From assembly GCA_015661965.1 (NCBI GenBank), contig DQVA01000245.1, forward strand, positions 1 to 5,497: a DNA stretch of 5,497 nt, read 5' to 3'. Numbering within the stretch: the stretch's first letter is position 1; each line of letters starts with the position of its first letter. A model generated the notes under the pieces. The model had not been told where the DNA came from. It made no database searches and saw only the letters and a program-made list of their open reading frames with translations. The position numbers and the translations under genes were made by a program. The stretch comes from Candidatus Bipolaricaulota bacterium. GTDB taxonomy: Bacteria; Bipolaricaulota; Bipolaricaulia; Bipolaricaulales; Bipolaricaulaceae. Shown here piece by piece: positions 1-5,497 of this stretch.

Positions 1-90
1 TCACCCCTAGGGGCCATGGTGCCACACACACGCTTGACCCACCTCAACTGTCCTTTCTAACCGGGTTCTTCAAAAAACCTTGTCAAAGTC
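1..90. other. Left-edge flank with no supported gene
   Basis: No reading frame here looks like protein. The + strand frame feeding the downstream membrane protein has a TAA stop at 58-60, and the residues it encodes from 61 to about 90 are polar and unlike the hydrophobic first helix expected of that family. The other two + frames are also not membrane-like. The stretch holds a perfect 10-base palindrome, CCCCTAGGGG at 4-13, followed closely by the 6-base palindrome CCATGG at 14-19. I see no transposase end, tRNA or clear target duplication. It may be the flank of a rearrangement that removed the start of the next gene. Confidence 0.4.
34..61 (+). promoter_or_regulatory. Weak candidate sigma-70-type promoter
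   Basis: TTGACC at 34-39 matches five of six bases of the -35 consensus. Sixteen bases later, TCTAAC at 56-61 matches four of six bases of the -10 consensus. Transcription would begin near 68 and could read into the truncated membrane protein. The -10 box is poor, and no good ribosome-binding site precedes the first usable start codon, so this may be chance. Confidence 0.2.
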
Positions 91-108
91 GGGTATACCG
101 CATCTGCC

Positions 109-576
109 TTGTACCACGGGGCCAAGGCGGCTTCCCCGAAACCTGGTCTGAAACTGCTTGATCACGTGGCCATATACCTCCTGATCGCCGGGACCTACAC
201 CCCGGTATGTCTCCTCCCGTTATGGGGGCCGCTAGGCTGGGGGCTGCTGGCTGCCATCTGGACATTGGCCGGCCTCGGGATCGCCTTCCAGTTGTGGTTC
301 CGGGAGAGGGGCAAGGTAACGTGGGTGCTCATGTATCTGGGGATGGGGTGGCTGGCGGTGCTGGCCATGCGGGAGCTTTTCCTGTTGCTCCCCCCTACCG
401 GGTTCTGGCTCGTGGTGGCCGGGGGAGCACTGTACACCATGGGTGTGCTGTTCTACGCCCTCGGGCGTTACGTCCCGTTCATGCACACCGTATGGCACCT
501 GTTCGTGCTGGCGGCAAGTGCCTGCCACTACTTTTCCATCTTGCTCTATGTGCTCCCAGGCCCAACGGCTAGCTGA
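109..576 (+). CDS. Hemolysin III / PAQR-family membrane protein, missing its N-terminus
   Basis: This family (HlyIII, YqfA-like, related to eukaryotic PAQR receptors) consists of seven-helix inner-membrane proteins, usually around 210-220 residues, whose cellular role is poorly defined. The 155 residues here match its C-terminal two-thirds. Seen directly: SALYHG, the S-x3-H motif, decoded from about 100 onward just before the nominal TTG start; the LDHVAIYLLIAGTYTP segment at residues 17-32; and the C-terminal H126-TVW-H130 motif followed by H140. Together the S-x3-H and H-x3-H motifs supply the expected metal-binding residues. About five hydrophobic helices are visible, near residues 20-38, 43-63, 71-92, 98-118 and 127-148. 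The first helices and the E/N-x3-H motif are absent. The frame is open back to 61, homology fades upstream of about 91, and the TTG at 109 lies inside the conserved motif with no ribosome-binding site. It is probably a 5'-truncated pseudogene rather than a complete short gene. Its 3' end overlaps the convergent ATPase gene by 8 bases. Confidence 0.85.
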   Translation: MYHGAKAASPKPGLKLLDHVAIYLLIAGTYTPVCLLPLWGPLGWGLLAAIWTLAGLGIAFQLWFRERGKVTWVLMYLGMGWLAVLAMRELFLLLPPTGFWLVVAGGALYTMGVLFYALGRYVPFMHTVWHLFVLAASACHYFSILLYVLPGPTAS

Positions 577-3500
577 TATCCTCGGACCACTTGATCCCCA
601 ATTGCTTCAGCGTCTCGCGCACCTTCCTTTCCAAAACATCTTGGCTAAAGCCCTCCTCCGCCTCGGCCTCGATGGTTATCTCAAGCTCCAACCGCTTGCT
701 CTTACCCCTGAGCGGGAGGATGACCCCGCGCTGGATATCGGCCAGCCGGTCCCAAGGGATGCGAAGGCGAAGCCGCAGCTTTTGGGCCACCGCGGGAGGG
801 ACTTCGGGGGGCGTGGGGCGGCCCTCTTGCTGCCCGATCCCCCTCTGCTCCTCTTTGGGGGCTTCAGCTTGTGCCAGCTCCGCCTCTGCAACTTCTCCCC
901 GCACGATCAGGGCTTCGGGATCGAGCAGCGAATCCGGCACCTCGCGTTTAAAGGTCAACCTGCCGCCAAATCTGATCCCTAAAACCCCCTCTCGAACCCC
1001 TTCCCGGACGGCCTTCCGTAGCGCCCTCTCCGGGGCGATGGGCCTGCCGGGAACGCAGTAAAACACATCCCGCACCTCTCTGTATGGCTTCTCCTTCTCC
1101 CCAGACGCGAAAGCGAGCTGGATGATCTTTTGCGGGGCGATGTCCTCGATCCAACGATCGCTGTCCTTGAGGTATTCCACGGCGCGTCCACACAGGGAGC
1201 GTGCCGGCCCCAGGTGGGGTGTCCCCAAATCGGCCCAACGCAGACCTCCAGCCTCCAGCCAGCTCAGATGCCGCCAACATCCAAGCACCCTATCCTCTAC
1301 CGATTGCTCCACCGTTTGGATGCGTTTTCCCAGCTCGTTTTGGTCGAGTTCGTCCAGCCGCTCCCAGTGACTGCTTTTCACCGTGCGCAGCGCCAAAAGT
1401 TGCTTTACAGCCAGCCTGGCCCGTTCCAGGTCGTTCGGATCGGGGGCCAAAACCAGAACCGCGTTCGGATATTTTCGCTTCCCCTCCCCGGCCCGGTCGT
1501 AAACCGCCCGCACGAATCCCTCGGTTTGGGGAGCCCCGTAGGCCAAAGTTGGAGCTAATAGGATCAGCTGAGGTTCGCGCCTATCCGGCACTTCTTCGGG
1601 ACGCCGGGGCCAAGACTTTACCTTCAGCTCCATCCCGGAATGTTTATCCACCCATTTCTTCAGCTCGGCCTCGATCTCCTCCGGCCCTATCTCCTCCTCT
1701 GCCTTCACCACCAGATTGTTCAAGTTGGGCTCGGTGGAAAAGAAATAGCGGCCGTCCCGCTTGTGCAGATAAAGTAGCTCTGATTCCAGCTTCTGCAGGG
1801 TGTCGCCGATGAGGGTTGGCGGCATCCCCGGCTCGTAAACTACCGTCCGCAACCACGCCGGGGAAACGCCCCGTTCCTCCTTTTCCGCTCCGGTGAACGA
1901 GTACATGAACACGGCTGTGGCCAAGCGGCTGCCAAGCTGGTACCTCTTCACCTCTGCCTGGGCTTTGGCATCCACCCGCCTTGCCAGGGCGGTACCGCCA
2001 GCGATATCGGAGGCGATGATGCTTTCGTATTCCCGCCCTATCTGCTCTAGCAGCTCCTGCCGTATGCCCCCCACCCCCAGGGGAACATCGGCCGAGCGGA
2101 GGGTGAACAGTGGCAAACGCTTATTCCAGTGCCAGGCCACCACCTCGGCCAAGAACCTTAGCACACCCCTGGTGCGCTGGAACCCGCTGAACGATCCCCA
2201 CCTTTCATGGAGCACATCGACTAGCTCGGGGTGGAACGGGTAAGCCCTGACCAGCTTGTCCCTGTAATCGGCACTGCGAACCGACGGGGGAACTTGGTCT
2301 CCCAGGTCCCGATACGCCCGCCAGATGGCTGCGGCGATCCGCCTGCGCTGCTGCTCAGCCCCCAGATCCTCGAACAGCCGCCGACGGACGATCTCGTAGA
2401 TCTCCTCCCCCTGCACCGGCTCCAGGATCTTGCGCATGCGGCCAAAGATCTCCCCCAATTGGTGCTGGGCTCGTTCGCCCTCCGCTCCGTAGGGAGAGCT
2501 GGTGGTGAGGGTTACCACTAAGGCGCAATTGGGAAGGGATGAAACCGCCTCGGTTAAGTCGTGAAAGAAGGAGAAGAGCTGGCTTTGGTAGACCCGGGCC
2601 GCGTTTTCTCCAGCCTCGGCGATCTCCTTGGGGCTAACCACTTTCGCGGCGTATTCGGCGATCTCGTCCATGAGGATGAGGGTGGGTGCCCCTGCCAAAA
2701 GCTTCCGCAGCCTCTCTTTACCTGGGGTGAGGCGGGATTCATCCGAATCCCGGAGATCCTCGTAGCGGCCTAGCTGTTCGGCCAACTTCCCCCAAGGCGT
2801 CTTCCCCGTCAGGGGATCCTCGCTCACCCCCACGAAGGTGAGCACCCGCACCCCCTTGGGCACCTCCACCCCGGCTTCCGAGATCACCCAGTCTCCGAAC
2901 TGTGTTTCCAGGGCTATCTCCGGATGCTTGAAGAAGTGGTAAAGAGCGATGAGGCAGTGGGTCTTCCCGCCGCCGAACGGGGTTTGGAGGTGCACGATCC
3001 CCTCCCCACCCTGTCCCGCCAACCGCCTGAGCACCGTGGCCAGTAGGATCACCAACCCCTGGGTGGGATAGGTCCTGTCGAAAAACTGCCTAGGTTCTCT
3101 GTATTCGTCCGGCCCTCGGCCCAGCACCACCTCGTCCAGCTTGGCCGCGAATTTATCCAGGGAGAGCTTCCCTTCCCACACATCCCGATGGGGGCGGGCC
3201 ACCTCCCACCACGGGGGCAACTCCCCTCCAATCCCCTCCGCCGTTTCCAGATAGCCCGCCTGTCTGAGAAGTTGGCGTAAGTTCACGAGGAATACGTGAA
3301 TTTCCTCTTCGTCCAAGCCAGTCACACCATGGGCAGCGCGGTTACGCAATTCCACCCACCCGTTTACTAGCTGATCATTGGTGAGGAGGGACAGGTCTTG
3401 GTTTAGATGTCGTTCGGCCAGTGAGAAGAGTCCGCCGGTGCGGAACAGGCCCAGAAGCTGCCCCAAGGTAAGCCCCTCTACCCCCTTCCCCTTGCCCACC

Positions 3501-3676
3501 TTCTCCAAGGCCGCAGCTGCCTTGGCCGCCTGTTGAGGGGGGAGTTTGGGCATAAGTTCCCGGTAGACCGAACGGAGCAAGGCCTCCAACATCTGTCCGC
3601 CGGCTAAGGCCGCTTGAGCCGCAGCCCCCCGCTCCAAGGACCGCTCCGCCTCGTTTAGCTTGGCCTCAAACTCCAT
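569..3676 (-). CDS. DUF499-type (COG1483) AAA+ ATPase with N-terminal HEPN-like domain
   Basis: This is a large cytoplasmic ATPase (1035 residues, normal for the family) of the type found beside DUF1156 methylases in predicted defence loci; its exact role is unknown. Residues 1-145 are helical and contain R111-N-R-A-A-H116, an R-x4-H motif typical of HEPN domains, a fold that often cuts RNA. A family-typical stretch follows at 153-205 (PPWWEVARPHRDVWEGK, FFDRTYPTQG). The Walker A loop is at 232-239 (TPFGGGKT, with T in place of the first Gly, plus H240). Walker B is at 333-338 (LILMDE), and a likely sensor-1 strand at 384-394 ends in LTTSS. An acidic, Pro-rich linker near 925-962 leads to a basic beta-rich C-terminal domain at about 965-1030. 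ATG at 3674-3676 is chosen because a strong Shine-Dalgarno lies just upstream. The gene starts 3 bases after the small unknown gene ends. Key ATPase residues are intact, so it looks functional. The family call is secure; the HEPN domain is a motif-based inference. Confidence 0.93.
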   Translation of the reverse strand: MEFEAKLNEAERSLERGAAAQAALAGGQMLEALLRSVYRELMPKLPPQQAAKAAAALEKVGKGKGVEGLTLGQLLGLFRTGGLFSLAERHLNQDLSLLTNDQLVNGWVELRNRAAHGVTGLDEEEIHVFLVNLRQLLRQAGYLETAEGIGGELPPWWEVARPHRDVWEGKLSLDKFAAKLDEVVLGRGPDEYREPRQFFDRTYPTQGLVILLATVLRRLAGQGGEGIVHLQTPFGGGKTHCLIALYHFFKHPEIALETQFGDWVISEAGVEVPKGVRVLTFVGVSEDPLTGKTPWGKLAEQLGRYEDLRDSDESRLTPGKERLRKLLAGAPTLILMDEIAEYAAKVVSPKEIAEAGENAARVYQSQLFSFFHDLTEAVSSLPNCALVVTLTTSSPYGAEGERAQHQLGEIFGRMRKILEPVQGEEIYEIVRRRLFEDLGAEQQRRRIAAAIWRAYRDLGDQVPPSVRSADYRDKLVRAYPFHPELVDVLHERWGSFSGFQRTRGVLRFLAEVVAWHWNKRLPLFTLRSADVPLGVGGIRQELLEQIGREYESIIASDIAGGTALARRVDAKAQAEVKRYQLGSRLATAVFMYSFTGAEKEERGVSPAWLRTVVYEPGMPPTLIGDTLQKLESELLYLHKRDGRYFFSTEPNLNNLVVKAEEEIGPEEIEAELKKWVDKHSGMELKVKSWPRRPEEVPDRREPQLILLAPTLAYGAPQTEGFVRAVYDRAGEGKRKYPNAVLVLAPDPNDLERARLAVKQLLALRTVKSSHWERLDELDQNELGKRIQTVEQSVEDRVLGCWRHLSWLEAGGLRWADLGTPHLGPARSLCGRAVEYLKDSDRWIEDIAPQKIIQLAFASGEKEKPYREVRDVFYCVPGRPIAPERALRKAVREGVREGVLGIRFGGRLTFKREVPDSLLDPEALIVRGEVAEAELAQAEAPKEEQRGIGQQEGRPTPPEVPPAVAQKLRLRLRIPWDRLADIQRGVILPLRGKSKRLELEITIEAEAEEGFSQDVLERKVRETLKQLGIKWSEDIS

Positions 3677-3679
3677 TCC

Positions 3680-4108
3680 CTACCCCCTCCTCATAAACAG
3701 GGCTCCAGGGGCTCGTGGGACGAAATCCGCCTTCTCCACACCCTTCGCTGCATAAAACCCTTCGGCGGCAGCGCCGCTGGGCTCATCCCCGTAAAAACTT
3801 ACTCCATGTCCGAGCCTCAAAGCGCGAAATCCCCGCGGGCCAATGATCAAGCCCACCCTATCAAGATCGCGCCTGGCACGCTCCCTTAGGCTCACAGCCC
3901 TATCGTCTCCCCGGGACGAAAGTCCGGCTTTAAGTCCCAATATCGCGGTTCCCCTCTGGGAACCCAGGCCTTCGAGTTCCGTCCGCAGGTTGCTCAGTGC
4001 TTGCGAGAAGAGCGCGTCCCTGTCAACTAGCACCACCGCGCCTTTTGGCGCATCGGTGTACTCCCGCGCCAGCGCTGGCAGCTTTCGGATTGACCCTCTA
4101 TCGCTCAT
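3680..4108 (-). CDS. Small protein of unknown family between methylase and ATPase
   Basis: I do not recognise this 142-residue protein. It is probably soluble: no signal peptide or membrane helix is visible. It is Arg-rich. A hydrophobic strand followed by acidic and basic residues (AVVLVDRDALF, 24-34) leads into a helical segment at about 35-48. A basic helix at about 71-84 (RERARRDLDR) precedes a second strand, GLIIGPRGFRALRLGHGVSF (86-105). The C-terminus is basic. I can assign no catalytic motif. ATG at 4106-4108 is preferred over an in-frame start 26 codons upstream (4186), because AGAGG sits seven bases before it and the longer version would lie entirely within the methylase gene. It overlaps the methylase end by 11 bases and stops 3 bases before the ATPase start. 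Its position points to a role as a subunit or partner of those two proteins. Loci of this type often carry small accessory proteins, but I cannot tie it to a named family. Confidence 0.7.
   Translation of the reverse strand: MSDRGSIRKLPALAREYTDAPKGAVVLVDRDALFSQALSNLRTELEGLGSQRGTAILGLKAGLSSRGDDRAVSLRERARRDLDRVGLIIGPRGFRALRLGHGVSFYGDEPSGAAAEGFYAAKGVEKADFVPRAPGALFMRRG
3683..3692 (-). promoter_or_regulatory. Strong ribosome-binding site of the DUF499 ATPase gene
   Basis: The minus strand reads GAGGAGGGGG, ending six bases before the ATG at 3676. It contains a full GGAGG anti-16S match. It is formed by the last codons of the preceding gene (ATG AGG AGG GGG TAG), so the end of one gene doubles as the translation signal of the next. 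This supports translational coupling and fixes the ATPase start. Confidence 0.75.
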
Positions 4109-5318
4109 AGGGAAGCCTCTGCTGCAGTCTCGCCCTGTCTCGTCGGCCCAAAAGACCGTGCAAGAGCTGCCTTTCCTTGTCGCCATCCGGGAGCCTATCG
4201 GCGACGGCCTGGGCCACCCGCCAGAACGTCTCCAAGGGGCAAGTGAGGCTAGCTAGCAACTCCTCCAGTTCCTGTTCTTTCCCCTGCCCCCAGTACGACG
4301 CTGCAAGCTGCAGGGCATCCACAAGGTTTTCTGGAACCACCTTCCCGGCAAACCTACGGTCCTGGGGCCCGAGCAGCCGCAGGTAAGAGCCGTTCTTCTT
4401 GATCAATCCCTGCCGTGAGAGGAGTTCCAAGTCCACCCCCACCGATAGGGCTAGTTTGCGGGCTTCGTCGTACGGAACCAAGCCCCGGCCGTAGTTCCAT
4501 CTCCACAAGAGGTAAAACTGGGTTGCGTTATCCACCCCGGCCAGCTGGCCGTGTTTCAGGATGCGGCGCAGGGCGAATTCCGCGGCAATGCGCCTGGCCA
4601 ACCCCAGCAGCTCCTCCACGGATACCGGTTCGCCGGACAGCCGTTCCACCCTTTCGTAACGGCCGAACACCTCCACCGCCGGACCGATGGCGGCCATGGA
4701 GAAATCCGCCCCGGAGATGCCCTGTCGCCAAAGTTCCGCAAGCCGCTCCGGCAAAACACGCTCCAGCTCCTCCTTCACCCGGCTGTAGTCTCCCACCTCA
4801 TCGGTGACGCGCTTGCGGCAGACCATGTAGATCGAGGAGGCGAGTGAAGCCGTCTCCTGGGCGTTGAGCCGCGCCCCCATCTCGGTGTGGACCGGCCAGG
4901 ATGCGGTCATGTAGAGCCCGGCATTGAGGAGCGCTTGGATGATCGCCTCCCACGCTTGTGTCGTCTTGTGGGCAAAGACGATCACCGCGATCCCCTCGGG
5001 CTTGAGCACCCGATGGATCTCCCGAAACGCCTGCGTGATCTTCTCCTCAAAGAACCGTTTGGCCTCATCGCGCCCGCCCTGACGGTTCGGATCGGCCACG
5101 ATCTCCTCCGACTTGGGCGTGAGCGGCGTGGCGAAAAGCTCCGGGTAGAGGTCCCCCACTGTCCGCTTGAGCCACACGTAAAAGAAATCTGAGAGCGCGG
5201 AATAGTTGACGTTGTCGTAGTAAGGCGGGTCGGTGAGCACGACGTCGAAGTGGGCATCGGGGAAGGGGAGGGAAGTGGCAGAACCGATAAACACTTGAGG
5301 TATTCTAAGCTCCTTCAT
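4098..5318 (-). CDS. Adenine-specific DNA methylase, C-terminal half only (DUF1156/COG1743-like)
   Basis: Methylases of this family transfer a methyl group from S-adenosylmethionine to adenine in DNA. The 406 residues match the back half of the family, whose members usually have around 900 residues. Seen directly: IGSATSLPFPDAHFDVVLTD (11-30) running into the catalytic motif D30-PPY-Y-D35; then NVNYSALSDFFYVWLKR (36-52), LFATPLTPKSEEIV (61-74), a methylase-fold strand region at 104-116 (VLKPEGIAVIVFA), and ASWPVHTEMGAR...SSIYMVCRKR (139-170). The family C-terminal region follows, with GADFSMAAIGPA (203-214) and QFYLLWRWNYGRG (267-279). Absent are the N-terminal DUF1156 domain, the zinc-ribbon and the glycine-rich S-adenosylmethionine-binding motif. 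ATG at 5316-5318 is chosen because AAGGGG lies six bases upstream and family similarity begins right after it. An extension to 5474 only adds unrelated residues overlapping the HEPN gene. It overlaps the HEPN gene by 14 bases and the next gene by 11. Alone it is unlikely to be an active methylase; it needs the missing half, or has decayed. Confidence 0.9.
   Translation of the reverse strand: MKELRIPQVFIGSATSLPFPDAHFDVVLTDPPYYDNVNYSALSDFFYVWLKRTVGDLYPELFATPLTPKSEEIVADPNRQGGRDEAKRFFEEKITQAFREIHRVLKPEGIAVIVFAHKTTQAWEAIIQALLNAGLYMTASWPVHTEMGARLNAQETASLASSIYMVCRKRVTDEVGDYSRVKEELERVLPERLAELWRQGISGADFSMAAIGPAVEVFGRYERVERLSGEPVSVEELLGLARRIAAEFALRRILKHGQLAGVDNATQFYLLWRWNYGRGLVPYDEARKLALSVGVDLELLSRQGLIKKNGSYLRLLGPQDRRFAGKVVPENLVDALQLAASYWGQGKEQELEELLASLTCPLETFWRVAQAVADRLPDGDKERQLLHGLLGRRDRARLQQRLPYER
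4116..4120 (-). promoter_or_regulatory. Ribosome-binding site deciding the small-gene start
   Basis: AGAGG on the minus strand, seven bases before the ATG at 4108 and inside the last codons of the methylase gene. Its presence favours the 142-residue form over the longer reading beginning at 4186. Confidence 0.5.
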
Positions 5319-5497
5319 CTTTGTCCCCTTGTTCGCTAAGTGCGAACCCCAGCTTCTCCTCGATGAACCGCCTGAATTCCGTTGCCCTTTGGAAGCAATC
5401 AGCGGCCTCCTCCTCTGTGATCTGAAGAGGCTCTCCAGGATAACGCAACTCGACTGCGTAAAGTGACAATTCATCTACCGGTACTTCCTCGTTCACA
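5305..5497 (-). CDS. HEPN-domain protein, C-terminal part (runs off the right edge)
   Basis: Only the last 63 or 64 residues are in the window; family members are usually around 130 residues, so roughly half is missing. The segment LSLYAVELRYPGE followed by TEEEAADCFQRATEFRRFIEEKL is characteristic of the C-terminal end of stand-alone HEPN proteins (PF05168-like): a conserved RYP motif, then a final amphipathic helix. Such proteins often pair with a small nucleotidyltransferase (MNT) as a toxin-antitoxin module, and some cut RNA. The part that would carry the R-x4-6-H motif lies beyond the edge, so activity cannot be judged. A GTG at 5494-5496 is probably an internal valine rather than the start. 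The gene ends with an acidic tail (EQGDKDEGA) and overlaps the methylase start by 14 bases, so it is in the same operon. The family call is from recognition of the RYP-plus-helix pattern. Confidence 0.75.
   Translation of the reverse strand, partial: VNEEVPVDELSLYAVELRYPGEPLQITEEEAADCFQRATEFRRFIEEKLGFALSEQGDKDEGA
5325..5330 (-). promoter_or_regulatory. Ribosome-binding site deciding the methylase start
   Basis: AAGGGG on the minus strand, six bases before the ATG at 5318, within the final codons of the HEPN gene. It supports an independent start for the half-length methylase, rather than readthrough from a longer protein. Confidence 0.5.

Noticed and set aside
109..576. Calling the membrane protein a haemolytic toxin
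   Set aside because: The family name is historical. Most members are housekeeping-type membrane proteins without shown haemolytic activity, and this copy lacks its N-terminal part.
443..1061. Plus-strand ORFs of 156-179 codons opposite the end of the ATPase gene
   Set aside because: They are antisense shadows of a strongly supported gene, with low-complexity Ser/Arg/Pro-rich translations and no recognisable motif.
1130..1812. Plus-strand ORFs of 142 and 203 codons
   Set aside because: Pro/Ser/Arg-rich antisense reading of the ATPase coding region. High GC content creates long open frames opposite real genes.
4109..4186. Longer 168-residue form of the small protein
   Set aside because: The extra 26 codons lie wholly inside the methylase gene, and AGAGG marks the start at 4108.
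3843..4256. Plus-strand ORF of 137 codons opposite the small unknown gene
   Set aside because: The minus-strand reading has a ribosome-binding site and tight operon spacing. The plus-strand product has no family features and no context.
5319..5474. Extension of the methylase N-terminus by 52 codons
   Set aside because: The added residues are basic and unlike the family, they overlap the HEPN gene in another frame, and a good ribosome-binding site precedes the ATG at 5318.
569..5497. Assignment to BREX or Pgl
   Set aside because: The signature PglZ phosphatase is not in the window, and the ATPase resembles DUF499 rather than the BREX ATPases. The call cannot be made from the visible genes.

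Overview
The window comes from a GC-rich bacterial (or possibly archaeal) genome with very compact gene packing. I cannot name the organism. The proteins are rich in Glu, Lys, Arg, Leu and Ala and the genes overlap or nearly touch, which would fit a thermophile, but this is only an impression. No RNA gene, CRISPR array, insertion sequence or transposase is visible.

Layout. At the left edge (about 1-90) is a short stretch with no convincing gene. It is followed on the + strand by the C-terminal two-thirds of a hemolysin III/PAQR-family membrane protein (109-576) whose N-terminal part is missing. The rest (569-5497) is one minus-strand gene cluster that converges on it with an 8-base overlap. 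In transcription order, right to left, the cluster holds: (1) the C-terminal end of a HEPN-domain protein running off the right edge (5497-5305); (2) a DPPY-containing adenine-specific DNA methylase equivalent to only the C-terminal half of the DUF1156/COG1743 family (5318-4098); (3) an unrecognised 142-residue protein (4108-3680); (4) a 1035-residue DUF499/COG1483-type AAA+ ATPase with a HEPN-like N-terminal domain (3676-569). Successive genes overlap by 14 and 11 bases and are then separated by 3 bases. Each downstream gene has its ribosome-binding site inside the end of the gene before it, so they are probably co-transcribed and translationally coupled.

How the genes may work together. DUF499 ATPases and DUF1156 methylases are recurring partners in loci predicted to defend against phages and other foreign DNA. 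HEPN domains with an R-x4-6-H motif are often ribonucleases in such systems. The reading I favour is a modification/defence module: a methylase that marks self DNA, a large ATPase that senses or remodels, and one or two HEPN domains as possible RNA-cutting effectors. Three points are unusual. The methylase lacks the half of the protein that should bind S-adenosylmethionine. A separate HEPN gene sits exactly where that missing half would be expected. A small protein of unknown family is lodged between methylase and ATPase. Whether the missing methylase half lies further upstream, outside the window, decides whether this is a split-methylase system or a decayed one.
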